NCBI GenBank assembly: GCA_003402705.1
Contig: QQNF01000014.1
Location: forward strand, 1-60,163
Source: Verrucomicrobiota bacterium
Lineage (GTDB): Bacteria; Verrucomicrobiota; Verrucomicrobiia; Verrucomicrobiales; V1-33
Reading direction: 5' to 3'
DNA length: 60,163 nucleotides
In this document: piece by piece, positions 26,510 to 35,336 of the stretch
How positions within the stretch are numbered: position 1 is the stretch's first letter
Layout: every line of letters starts with the position of its first letter
Position numbers and translations under genes: made by a program
Notes under the pieces: generated by a model
Told to the model about the DNA's origin: nothing
Seen by the model: only the letters and a program-made list of their open reading frames with translations
The model's database searches: none

Positions 26510-27256
26510 ATGACTCCCCACCCCTCCCTCCTTCACACCGACCACCGCCCGTGGCCCCTGCCAGAATCCAACTGGATCATGCGCCAGGAATGGAACGACC
26601 TCGCCTTCCTCCACTGGGAAATCCAGCCCGCCGCACTCCGCCCACTCCTGCCCCCCGACCTCGAACTCGACACATGGGGCGGCACCGCATGGCTCGGCAT
26701 CGTCCCGTTCGACATGAAAGGCGTCACGCTCCGCGGCTTCCCCGCCCCTCCGGCTCTCAGCAACTTCCCCGAAATCAACCTGCGCACCTACGTCACCCAT
26801 CAAGGCCGCCCCGGTGTGTGGTTCTTCAGCCTCGACGTCCCCTCACATCTCGCCGTCTGGATCGCCCGCTCCTGCTTCCATCTCCCCTACTTCCACGCCA
26901 GCGTCTCCTCCACCCGCTCAGGCAACACCATCCACTATCAACACCAACGCGGCAACCTCCGCTTCCAAGCCGCCTATCACCCGCTCGAACCCATCTCCCC
27001 GCCACCCGATTCCTTCGAAACATGGGCCACCGAACGCTACTGTCTCTACACCACCAACCGCCGCGGCCGCATCCTCCGCGGTGAAATCCACCACCCGCGC
27101 TGGCCCCTCCACCGCGCCGCCATCGATATCTCCGAAAACACGTTCCTCAAAACCTGGCCCGTCGGCCCCATGCACCCCTCCGTCCTCTTCTCCCCTCACA
27201 TCCCCGTCGTCGTCTGGCCCCTCAAAGACTGCACTTCCCCCACACCCGGCTTTTGA
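26510..27256 (+). CDS. DUF2071 (YqjF-like) protein
   Basis: A 248-residue soluble protein. Diagnostic DUF2071 segments are FLHWEIQPAALRPLLPPDLELDTWGG, AWLGIVPFDMKGVTLRG, NLRTYVTHQGRPGVWFFSLD and, near the C-terminus, ERYCLYT with HHPRWPL. The family resembles acetoacetate decarboxylase folds but its reaction is unknown. The ATG at 26510 is chosen over 26471, which would overlap the hairpin upstream. It is 38 bp before the YbjN-like gene, in the same direction. Confidence 0.85.
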   Translation: MTPHPSLLHTDHRPWPLPESNWIMRQEWNDLAFLHWEIQPAALRPLLPPDLELDTWGGTAWLGIVPFDMKGVTLRGFPAPPALSNFPEINLRTYVTHQGRPGVWFFSLDVPSHLAVWIARSCFHLPYFHASVSSTRSGNTIHYQHQRGNLRFQAAYHPLEPISPPPDSFETWATERYCLYTTNRRGRILRGEIHHPRWPLHRAAIDISENTFLKTWPVGPMHPSVLFSPHIPVVVWPLKDCTSPTPGF

Positions 27257-27294
27257 TCGTTGCCGACCTCGCTCCCCCGGCTACCATCCCCGCA

Positions 27295-27822
27295 ATGGCC
27301 TCCGCTGCAGCTGCTGTCTCCCCTCTCTTCCGCACCGTCGAAAACACCTTCTCCCGCATGGGCTGGCAATCCCGCCGCGTCCCCGGCCGTGAGGTCCTCG
27401 AAGCCGACTTTGAGATCCATCACAGCCACGCCCGCGTCCACGCTCAGGTCTTCGCAGAAATCAATGCCGTCAGCGTGGTCGCCGCCGCAGGGCACACCAT
27501 CCCAGTCAGCCGCACCGGGGTCGTCGCAGAAATGCTCATGCGCACCAACAAGGAACTCACCATCGGCAACTTCGAACTCGACTACGACGAAGGCCGCGTC
27601 CTCTTCCGCGCCACCAACGTCTTCGACAATCCCTCCGCCAGCCCGGAAATCATCGCCAGTCTCGTCCACGCCGCCCTCGCTGAAACAGACCGCATCACCC
27701 CGTTCCTCACCCTCGTCCTCCGCATGTCCCCTGACGAACTCGCCACCCTCAACCTCAAACTCTTCCTCCAGCGCGAGGACCTCCTCCCTCCCGTCCCGGA
27801 AGACCCGGACTCCACTCCCTGA
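27295..27822 (+). CDS. YbjN-like sensory-transduction regulator domain protein
   Basis: A 175-residue cytoplasmic protein predicted to be alpha/beta. It has an early RTVENTFSRMGW helix, VLEADFEIHHSHARVHAQVF strands, and a RTNKELTIGNFELDYDEGRVLFRAT segment followed by helices. This pattern is that of the YbjN/type III secretion chaperone-like fold, whose members are poorly characterised. The ATG at 27295 is preferred; a TTG at 27253 would overlap DUF2071. Its stop is 2 bp before the next start, implying translational coupling. Confidence 0.62.
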   Translation: MASAAAAVSPLFRTVENTFSRMGWQSRRVPGREVLEADFEIHHSHARVHAQVFAEINAVSVVAAAGHTIPVSRTGVVAEMLMRTNKELTIGNFELDYDEGRVLFRATNVFDNPSASPEIIASLVHAALAETDRITPFLTLVLRMSPDELATLNLKLFLQREDLLPPVPEDPDSTP

Positions 27823-27824
27823 CC

Positions 27825-28559
27825 ATGAAAGGCGATTGGTTCATCCTGCTGCCCGACGGCAAGCGCGAGGGACCCTACGAGGAAGGCGAACTCCTCGACT
27901 TCCTCGAATCCGGCGAACTGTCCCCCGACACGCCCTGCCTCCACATCTCCTCCAACCGCGTCGCCTCCGCCGCCGAATGGTTCCACGTCATCGACGCCGA
28001 TGACTCCCCCAGCGACGACGACGCCCCCTCCTCCACACCATCCTCCACCGCCCCACCCCGCGCCCGCCAGCCGTGGGTCCCCGCTCCTTTCCCTGACGAA
28101 AAACCCGCACCCCCCAAACCCCTCCCTGACCGCGTCATCTACCGCGGCCACCCCTCTATCCTAACTTACTGGCGCACCGGCCTCTTCGCCTTCGTCCTGG
28201 CCGGCGGCGGCTTCCACCTCAGCGACTGGCACCCGGAAACCTCCGCCCTCGGCCTCATCGCCGCCCTCCTCGCTCTCCTCTGGGGCTCACTCAACCGCCT
28301 CAGCCACTGCTACCTCATCACCACACGCCGCGTCGAGGTCATTACCGGCCTCATCGCCCGCAGCAGCCGCGAACTCCGCCACCACGACATCCGTTCCATC
28401 AACGTCGAACGCCGCGGGCTCTCCGGTCTCCTCGGCATCGGCAACATCATCTTCTCAGCCACCGGCGGACGCGAAGACGATGTCGCCTTCCTCCGCGTCC
28501 GCCGCACAGATTCCCTCAAAGACCTCGTCCGCAAACTCCAGGTCCGCGCCACCCACTGA
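27825..28559 (+). CDS. GYF_2 domain plus membrane PH-like (bPH2) protein
   Basis: A 244-residue protein. The N-terminal ~60 residues (DWFILLPDGKREGPYEEGEL) are a GYF_2-type peptide-binding domain. A Ser/Asp/Pro-rich linker (~62-95) follows. Two hydrophobic helices (~115-150) lead into a cytoplasmic bacterial PH domain (YLITTRRVEVITGLIARSS, SINVERRGLSGLLGIGNI). GYF_2 domains joined to membrane segments are common in PVC genomes. The start lies 2 bp after the YbjN-like stop. It ends 47 bp from the convergent GreA-like gene. Confidence 0.8.
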   Translation: MKGDWFILLPDGKREGPYEEGELLDFLESGELSPDTPCLHISSNRVASAAEWFHVIDADDSPSDDDAPSSTPSSTAPPRARQPWVPAPFPDEKPAPPKPLPDRVIYRGHPSILTYWRTGLFAFVLAGGGFHLSDWHPETSALGLIAALLALLWGSLNRLSHCYLITTRRVEVITGLIARSSRELRHHDIRSINVERRGLSGLLGIGNIIFSATGGREDDVAFLRVRRTDSLKDLVRKLQVRATH

Positions 28560-28606
28560 CAGCCAGCCATCCCATGGCCCACCGTCAGCACGCAGCCGCC
28601 CCTCCC

Positions 28607-30454
28607 TCAGGGCACTTCCGCCTTCGTAATCCCAGTCACCTTCACCCGCCGCGTGATGTTGCTCTCCTCCGTCGGAAGATCCACCTCGTCCCCAACCGTC
28701 CGACCCACCAGCGCCGCCCCGGTAATCGACAGATAGGAAATAATCTGCCGCGTCAGATCCGTATCCCACGCGCCCAGAATCGTAAACCCTTCCGCAACTC
28801 CCGTCGCCGTGTCCACCAGACCAACACTCGTCCCAATCGACACCTTGTCCGTCACCGCATCCGCAAAGTCCGTGCCCTGCGCCCGCTGCAGATCCCGCTC
28901 CATCTCAAACTTCCGCCGCGCCAGCACCCGCGCATATTCCTTCGCAGACTTGTACTCGAAATTCTCACGCAAGTCCCCGTAACTCCGCGCAATGCTGATG
29001 TCCTCGCGGTTCTTCGGCAACTCCACCGTCACAAGGTGATCATACGCCTTCTTCTTCTCCTCAAGGCTCTTCCACGAAACAATCAGCGCCTCCTCTTCCT
29101 CCTCGTCCCGTCCTTCGTGGATCAGTTCCTCGATCTCAGGATACACCCGGATAAACCGCGCCAGCAGCGACCGCTTGCCCATGTCGTCAATCGCCGGCGT
29201 GATCATCATCTGCCGCGCAAAAATCCTCACCTGCGGCAGCTCCACCCCGGTAATCAAATCCGCAATCAGCTCGCGGTCGTCAATCAGCGCGTTGTACACA
29301 CGGTTCGCCTTCCGGTTCTCCTCATCCATGTGATCCCGCTCCATCGCCGACAGCAACGCCCCGCTCAATTCAGGCCCGAACACATCCGACGCAATCCCCG
29401 TCCGCTCCCGGCACAGCCACGCCAGCGCTTCCGATGACAAAGTCCGGTGCAGAATCCCAATCTTCAAAAAGGCATTCATCTTCCCGATATAACCCTTCTC
29501 CTTCAGCACCCCGCACAGCTCATTGATGCTCCGCGCCGGCAGCTTGTTGATCAATGGCAGCAGGCTCTCCACCCCCGCATCTCCAGACGCATCCACCAGC
29601 GCATCAAACACCCGCCGCTGCTTCGTCACCGCCAGACTCCCCACACACTGCGCCAGCCGCAGCCCGTCCTGCACCATCGCCACCGCCAACCCTGGCGACG
29701 TGTCCGCATGCAGCGCCGGCACCTTGTCCCGCAACTCATCACGCGCCAATATCAAATCCAGCGCCTCCACCGCGTGCAGCCGCAGATTCTGGATCGCCAC
29801 CTCATCCGCTTCCTTCAGAATCGCTTCCAACTCCGACTTCTCCGCAAACACCGAAGGATCACGCGCAATCGCCTCCAGCGCCTTCGCCTTCGCCTTCACT
29901 TCCCTAGCCTTCCGGAAATCCTCCGCCAGCGCCTGCGACGCCGTAAACTCACCAGCACGCAACTCCAGCGGCAGGGTCCGCTTCGGCGGCACAATGAACT
30001 CAGGCCGCGTCTTCAGTACCTTCTTCGCATTCTCCCACCACGTCTTGAACTTCGCCTCACTGACAATCTTCGGCTTGATCACCGCCTCGAATGCATCCAG
30101 CAGCATGCTCCCGCCGTGCGACTTCAGCACCTCGCGGATCAGTGCCGGCGCATCCTCCTGCGCCAGCTTCGCCAGAGTCTCAGGATCAGTATACCGCCTC
30201 ACCAGAATGTGCGTGTCCGCCACCAGCTCCAGCGACTTCACCGCAAACTCCGGCTTCATCGCATGCCCCTTCCGGTCCTCGAAATCCACCACCACTTTCT
30301 CCTCATCCAGCTCCCACGACGCAATCCTCCCAATCCCCCAGCTCTTGTGCTGACAGAATAGCCCAGGCAGCAGCTGGCTCAGCCGCGTCGCGGCACTCGC
30401 AGGAAATCTGCCGGTGGCAACAAGCTTGGCGACGTCGGGGTGCAGGTCGGACAT
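28607..30454 (-). CDS. greA: GreA-family transcription elongation factor with long N-terminal extension
   Basis: A 615-residue protein, roughly four times normal GreA (~158). The last ~180 residues are GreA: a coiled-coil N-terminal domain with the catalytic acidic tip GDLRENFEYKSAKE (~496), keeping both the Asp and Glu that stimulate RNA polymerase transcript cleavage. The FKBP-like C-terminal domain (ISYLSITGAALVGRTVGDEVDL) follows. Residues ~1-430 are mostly helical, with an N-terminal CQHKSWGIGRIASWELDEEKVVVDFED segment resembling a small beta-barrel. Chlamydial GreA proteins have a comparable extension, so this looks like a PVC trait. A pyrimidine-rich leader replaces a ribosome-binding site. 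Confidence 0.85.
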   Translation of the reverse strand: MSDLHPDVAKLVATGRFPASAATRLSQLLPGLFCQHKSWGIGRIASWELDEEKVVVDFEDRKGHAMKPEFAVKSLELVADTHILVRRYTDPETLAKLAQEDAPALIREVLKSHGGSMLLDAFEAVIKPKIVSEAKFKTWWENAKKVLKTRPEFIVPPKRTLPLELRAGEFTASQALAEDFRKAREVKAKAKALEAIARDPSVFAEKSELEAILKEADEVAIQNLRLHAVEALDLILARDELRDKVPALHADTSPGLAVAMVQDGLRLAQCVGSLAVTKQRRVFDALVDASGDAGVESLLPLINKLPARSINELCGVLKEKGYIGKMNAFLKIGILHRTLSSEALAWLCRERTGIASDVFGPELSGALLSAMERDHMDEENRKANRVYNALIDDRELIADLITGVELPQVRIFARQMMITPAIDDMGKRSLLARFIRVYPEIEELIHEGRDEEEEEALIVSWKSLEEKKKAYDHLVTVELPKNREDISIARSYGDLRENFEYKSAKEYARVLARRKFEMERDLQRAQGTDFADAVTDKVSIGTSVGLVDTATGVAEGFTILGAWDTDLTRQIISYLSITGAALVGRTVGDEVDLPTEESNITRRVKVTGITKAEVP

Positions 30455-30565
30455 AGGAAAAAAGGAAAAGAAAGCGTCAGATGCGTTCGGGGTTGACTGT
30501 CACCTGCCCGCACGCCCCGCCGATTGCAACCGGGAAGCGCCACCCCTCACCCCCTCCCTCCCCGG

Positions 30566-30601
30566 AAAAACAGAAGCGCCGCCCCGTCAAAGGGCGGCGC
30601 T
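30566..30601 (-). terminator. Intrinsic terminator after glutamine synthetase
   Basis: A perfect 10-bp stem AGCGCCGCCC (30575-30584) with GGGCGGCGCT (30592-30601) and a 7-base loop. On the minus strand it is followed by TCTG and five T residues. It lies 32 bp after the stop. Confidence 0.92.
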
Positions 30602-30633
30602 CTGCCTCATGGTTTCTTGCCTCAGACGTCTCC

Positions 30634-31650
30634 TCAGGCCGTCACCGACGCAATCGTCTTCAGAATCCGCGACGCAATCTGGTACGGATCACCCTGCGAA
30701 TTCGGACGGCGGTCCTCAAGGTACCCCTTGTATCCGTTGTTCACAAAGCTGTGCGGCACCCGGATCGACGCCCCGCGGTCAGCCACGCCATAGCTGAACT
30801 TGTCGATCGACTGCGTCTCGTGCAGCCCCGTCAGCCGCAAATGGTTGTCCGGCCCGTACACCGCAATGTGCTCGTCACGATACTTGTCGAACGCCGCCAT
30901 CAGCTTCTCAAAGTACTCCTTACCGCCCGTCTCACGCAGGGTCTTCGTCGAGAAATTCGCGTGCATCCCCGAACCGTTCCAGTCCAGCTCGATCCCCAGC
31001 GGCTTGCAGTGGAAATTCACGTCAATCCCGTACTTCTCACACTGCCGGATCAGCAGATAGCGCGCCACCCACACTTCGTCCGCCGCGCGCTTCGACCCCT
31101 TCCCGAAGATCTGGAACTCCCACTGGCCCTTCGCCACTTCCGCATTGATCCCCTCGTGGTTGATCCCCGCGTCAAGGCACAGGTCAAGGTGCTCTTCCAC
31201 AATCTGACGGGCAATGTCACCCACGTTCTTGTAGCCCACCCCGGTGTAGTACTCACCCTGCGGCGCAGGATACCCACCATCCGGGAAACCCAGCGGCCGA
31301 CCGTCCTGATAGAAGAAATACTCCTGCTCAAACCCGAACCACGTGTCCGGATCGTCCAGAATCGTCGCACGGTGATTCGAAATGTGCGGGGTCCCGTCCG
31401 CATTCATCACTTCACACATCACCAGCACGCCGTTCTTCCGCGTCGTATCAGGATACACCGACACCGGCTTCAGCACGCAATCCGAGGAACGGCCCGGCGC
31501 TTGGCGCGTGGAACTCCCGTCAAATCCCCACAGCGGAAGCTGCTCAAGAGTAGGAAAATCGGCGAATTCCTTCACCTGTGTCTTGCCGCGCAGATTCGGA
31601 ACCGGGGTGTAACCGTCGAGCCAGATGTATTCGAGTTTGTATTTGGGCAT
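30634..31650 (-). CDS. glnII: Glutamine synthetase, type II (GSII)
   Basis: ATP-dependent ligation of ammonia to glutamate. At 338 residues it is the short eukaryote-like GSII, not the ~470-residue bacterial GSI. Motifs: YIWLDGYTP, WGFDGSSTRQAPGRSSD, WFGFEQEYFF, GVGYKNVGDIAR, NAEVAKGQWEFQI, GSGMHANFSTK and the closing RRPNSQGDPYQIASRI. No adenylylation-site tyrosine of the GSI type is expected. The ATG at 31650 gives MPKYKLEYIW; an upstream GTG frame is rejected. Bounded by hairpin terminators on both sides, so probably monocistronic. Confidence 0.95.
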   Translation of the reverse strand: MPKYKLEYIWLDGYTPVPNLRGKTQVKEFADFPTLEQLPLWGFDGSSTRQAPGRSSDCVLKPVSVYPDTTRKNGVLVMCEVMNADGTPHISNHRATILDDPDTWFGFEQEYFFYQDGRPLGFPDGGYPAPQGEYYTGVGYKNVGDIARQIVEEHLDLCLDAGINHEGINAEVAKGQWEFQIFGKGSKRAADEVWVARYLLIRQCEKYGIDVNFHCKPLGIELDWNGSGMHANFSTKTLRETGGKEYFEKLMAAFDKYRDEHIAVYGPDNHLRLTGLHETQSIDKFSYGVADRGASIRVPHSFVNNGYKGYLEDRRPNSQGDPYQIASRILKTIASVTA

Positions 31651-31720
31651 AGGGTTGTTTGGGTACGTTGCTCCGGCGGCGGCTCGGGGGTTGCGGCCCG
31701 GGGCAGGCTGCCGGTCATTC

Positions 31721-31765
31721 AAAAATCAGCAACTCCCGTGCCAATTCGCCGGGAGTTATTGATTT
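31721..31765 (-). terminator. Terminator between the PVC dehydrogenase gene and glutamine synthetase
   Basis: AACTCCCG (31731-31738) pairs with CGGGAGTT (31750-31757), extended by AAATCA with TGATTT. On the minus strand five T residues follow (31725-31721). It could work in both directions. Confidence 0.82.
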
Positions 31766-31812
31766 GCATCCTTTCCGCCGAAACCACGCGTCAGTCCAGC
31801 GGAAACCTCCCG

Positions 31813-34800
31813 CTACTCAATCTTCAGCTCACTCCAGAAGCTGAACTCGTTCAGCCACTCAGTCGGCCAGTTCTCCAATCGCAGCTCCACTTTCTTCCCT
31901 CGATATGCCTCCAGATCGAACTCCACCCGCTTCCACCGCTCTTTCCCTTCATTCGCCACCTTCACCCCAGCTCCCAGCGGCTTCCCTCCCGCACTCGCCC
32001 GCAACTCCCAGTCGCCCCCATCATGGCTCGCCACCCACACCGACAGCTTCACCGCCTTGTCCGCAGGCAATTCCACCGTCCGCACCAGCGCCGCCGCCTC
32101 CTTCCGGCCCGGCGGATGCAGCACCAGCACGTTCTTCCGCCCGCGGTACTCCACCAGCTTCGTCGGAGCCCCCTCAAAATCCGCCCCATCAATCTGCCAG
32201 TCCACATTCCAAAGGCTCGCCGACTCCCGGTCCCTACGCTTCGCATCCCACAAATCCGTCCCGTCCGATGGCGGCACCACAACCGTCTCCCGCCCATCCG
32301 CACTCAACACCAGCGCCGCCTTCTTCTCCGCACTCAGCACGCCTTCCTCAGGCGGAGCCAGCACATACCAGATCAGATCCCGGAACTGATCGTCCGGCAA
32401 TTGCCCGAAACCCATCGGCATCAGGCTCTGATGCGTGTTCTTCACTTCCTTGATCTCACTCCGCGGCACCACCGTCTTCACCCCGCCAATCCCCAGCAGG
32501 GTCATCTGCGTCGGCGTGTCCTCCACCACCCGCCCAGCCACCGTCCGCCCATCCCCAGTCGTCACCAGAACATTCTCATAACCATTCCCAATGATCTGAT
32601 TCGGATCAATCACATTGGCTAGAATCGCATCCAGATTGCTCCGCCCAGACCCAATCAGCTCCGGCCCCACTTCCTGCCCACCGCCGTGAAACTTGTGACA
32701 CGTCGCACACGTCGCCGCAAAAATCAGCTTCCCCTTCTCCAGATCCGGCTCGCCCGTCAGACACGCCTTCTTCTTCGCCGCCACCAGCGCCCGCACATCA
32801 TCCCCCGATTCATTCCACGCCCCCAGCAACTGCTGCGCACGCTTCTTCAGCTTGTCATTCTGCGCAAAACTCCTCCGCACACTCACCGGCACCTCCGACG
32901 GATTGATCCGCAAGCCGCTCGCCACCCACTTGCCCTCCACCGCATCCAGCAACCTCCCGGACCAATCCACCCGCGTCGCCAATACCTCCGCCGCCGCCGT
33001 CCTCACACTAGCCGGAAACTCACCCCACGACTTCAGAATCGCATTCGCCAGATCCATCCCCCCAAGCTCACCCGCCGCCCTCAGCGCCTCCACCGTCAGC
33101 ACATCCGGGGTCCGCTGCCCCAGAACCTGCAGCAAACCCGCCCGCGCCGCATCACTCTTCAGCCGCCGCACCGTCCGGATCACCTCAATCCGCTTCGCCA
33201 CATCCGCCTTCTCATCCAGCACCACCGCCATCAGCGCCGCCACCGCATTCGGATCACCCCACAAGGTCCCCAGCCGTCCCGCCAGGCTCCTCACATCCTC
33301 CGCCTTGCTCTCACGCCACACCGCAAACAACCCCGCCGCATCATACTTCAACGGCTTCAGCGCCCCGGCCTCCTGCGCCTTCAGCATCCCATCCAAGGCA
33401 TGCGCCGTCAGCACGTCGTCCCCTTTGATCTTCTCAAGATACCCCAGCAGCAGATCCATGTTCTCCGCCCGGCGCGTGTCCGTCAGCCGCCGCGCCGTCT
33501 TGTACGTCAGCGCCAGACTCAGCGGCTTCGCCTTCATCGCCCGCTCCGCTAGCCATGGCAGATACCGCTCCGGCTCCACCGCCACTTCCGATTCCATCGC
33601 CATCCACACCGCCATCGCCAGGGTCCGGTCAGCCTCCGCCGACTTCCCTACCAACCGCTCCAGCAATGGCATCACATCCTTCCCCGGCGCACCCTTCATC
33701 CCCACCGTCAGCCCGCCGCCGTGCCCCCAGCACCTCGCCGCCACCGCCGCCGCCTGCCGCACCACCGGATCCGCATCCCCCGCCAATCCCGCCAGCCACT
33801 CGGGATAACCATCAGCCAACCGACCCACCGCCGCCTCTGCCGCCCACAGCGCCGCCGCCCGACGCGCCCCGGGTTCGCCACCCGACGCCTTCGCCGCTTC
33901 CGCCGCACTCATCCCACGCCGCTCGGCAGGCTTCCATCCCGGTGCCCGCGACACCCCAGCCAGCCGCTTCCCCGCCTCATTCCCCGTATAACAAACCCGC
34001 CAGATCCGCCCCTTCTCCCGGTCCACCCCCTCTGGATTCGCCTGCGCATTCTGATAACAAGGATACTTGTCGCACCAGTCCATCACCCACAGAAACCCAT
34101 CCGGCCCCGTCTGAATGCTCACCGGCCGGAACCATCCGTCGTTCGCCCGCAGAAAATCCCTGACCGGCCGCGCCTTGAACGTCGCCCCCGCCGGCTCCAG
34201 CGCCTCCTCGTGAATCGCATTGTCGTGAATGTTCCCGAAAAACGCATGCCCCGCCGTGTCCGCCGGATACACGCCGCCCTGGTAAATCTGGATCCCCGCA
34301 TAAGCCGCCCGGAAATGCTTCGGCTGATCCGGCTGCACAATGCTAGGCAGCAGTTCATACGCATACGGATTCTCCGGAGCCCCGCCCTGCCGCGCATAGA
34401 TCCCACCCGGAGCCATGTGAAACAGGTGATCAATCACGCACGCCTCCACAAACGCATTCCCCTGCGCATCGAAATCCACTCCCCACGGATTGCTCGTCCC
34501 ATCCGCATACACTTCATGAAACGCCACCACCGGATCCGCCGCCGCATCACCCGTCGCCGTCAGCTTCACCCGGTAAATCCCCGCATTCAGCACATTCCCA
34601 GCATCATCCTTCTCCCCGGGCCGCCGCACTTTGCTGTTCGTGAACACCCCGTGCGTGAAATACATCAGCCCGTCCGGCCCCCACGTGAAACTGTTCAGCA
34701 ACTCATGCCGGTCCTCCAGCCCGAACCCCGTCAGCACCGCCTTGTACTCGTCAGCCTTGTCGTCCCCATCCGTGTCCCGGAAAAAAAACAGGTTCGGAGC

Positions 34801-35265
34801 CTGCCCCACATACACCCCGCCGTGCCCGCACAACACCGCCGTCGCCAGACTCAATCCCTCCGCAAACACCGTCCGCTTGTCCGCCTTCCCGTCATTGTCC
34901 GTATCCTCCAGCACCACCACCCGGTCCCGCGGCGAACCCGGCCCAGTCTTCACCACCGGCCGGTACTTCCCGTCGCCCGACGCCTTCTGATACTCATTCG
35001 TTTCCTTCGCCCCGCTCGGGTACTCGTACAACTCCACCACCCACAGTCTCCCCCGCCCATCCCAGCTCATCGCCACCGGATTCACCACCATCGGCTCCGA
35101 CGCAAAATTCCGCACCTCATACCCCTCCGGCACCTTCATCTTCCGAATCGCCTCCTCCACCGTCGGACACGGATTCTGCGTCGGCTGATAAACACCCTCC
35201 AGTTCCTTCCCGGAAACCGTCAGTGTCATGAGCCCTACTGTGAACAAGGAAAGCGATCGCTGCAT
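31813..35265 (-). CDS. PVC-type membrane-bound dehydrogenase / HEAT-repeat / cytochrome c protein (1)
   Basis: A 1,150-residue exported protein. A signal peptide precedes an NHL/propeller-type dehydrogenase domain (~40-430: GYEVRNFASEPMVVNPVAMSWDGRGRLWVVE, PDGLMYFTHG, NDGWFRPVSIQTGPDGFLWVMDWCDK). HEAT-like repeats (~460-800), a c-type haem domain with CATCHKFHGGGQEVGP (~855), and a C-terminal jelly-roll-like domain (~1000-1150) complete it. This is the 'PVC-type haem-binding CxxCH protein' architecture, thought to oxidise sugars or related compounds outside the cytoplasm; the substrate is unknown. It lies 71 bp downstream of the giant surface-protein gene on the same strand, likely one transcript. 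Confidence 0.9.
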   Translation of the reverse strand: MQRSLSLFTVGLMTLTVSGKELEGVYQPTQNPCPTVEEAIRKMKVPEGYEVRNFASEPMVVNPVAMSWDGRGRLWVVELYEYPSGAKETNEYQKASGDGKYRPVVKTGPGSPRDRVVVLEDTDNDGKADKRTVFAEGLSLATAVLCGHGGVYVGQAPNLFFFRDTDGDDKADEYKAVLTGFGLEDRHELLNSFTWGPDGLMYFTHGVFTNSKVRRPGEKDDAGNVLNAGIYRVKLTATGDAAADPVVAFHEVYADGTSNPWGVDFDAQGNAFVEACVIDHLFHMAPGGIYARQGGAPENPYAYELLPSIVQPDQPKHFRAAYAGIQIYQGGVYPADTAGHAFFGNIHDNAIHEEALEPAGATFKARPVRDFLRANDGWFRPVSIQTGPDGFLWVMDWCDKYPCYQNAQANPEGVDREKGRIWRVCYTGNEAGKRLAGVSRAPGWKPAERRGMSAAEAAKASGGEPGARRAAALWAAEAAVGRLADGYPEWLAGLAGDADPVVRQAAAVAARCWGHGGGLTVGMKGAPGKDVMPLLERLVGKSAEADRTLAMAVWMAMESEVAVEPERYLPWLAERAMKAKPLSLALTYKTARRLTDTRRAENMDLLLGYLEKIKGDDVLTAHALDGMLKAQEAGALKPLKYDAAGLFAVWRESKAEDVRSLAGRLGTLWGDPNAVAALMAVVLDEKADVAKRIEVIRTVRRLKSDAARAGLLQVLGQRTPDVLTVEALRAAGELGGMDLANAILKSWGEFPASVRTAAAEVLATRVDWSGRLLDAVEGKWVASGLRINPSEVPVSVRRSFAQNDKLKKRAQQLLGAWNESGDDVRALVAAKKKACLTGEPDLEKGKLIFAATCATCHKFHGGGQEVGPELIGSGRSNLDAILANVIDPNQIIGNGYENVLVTTGDGRTVAGRVVEDTPTQMTLLGIGGVKTVVPRSEIKEVKNTHQSLMPMGFGQLPDDQFRDLIWYVLAPPEEGVLSAEKKAALVLSADGRETVVVPPSDGTDLWDAKRRDRESASLWNVDWQIDGADFEGAPTKLVEYRGRKNVLVLHPPGRKEAAALVRTVELPADKAVKLSVWVASHDGGDWELRASAGGKPLGAGVKVANEGKERWKRVEFDLEAYRGKKVELRLENWPTEWLNEFSFWSELKIE

Positions 35266-35336
35266 CCCTCACCCTGCGCACTCCTCCGCCGCTTGGCAAT
35301 CCCCGCAAAAATGAAACGACCGGCCCTCAAACCCGC

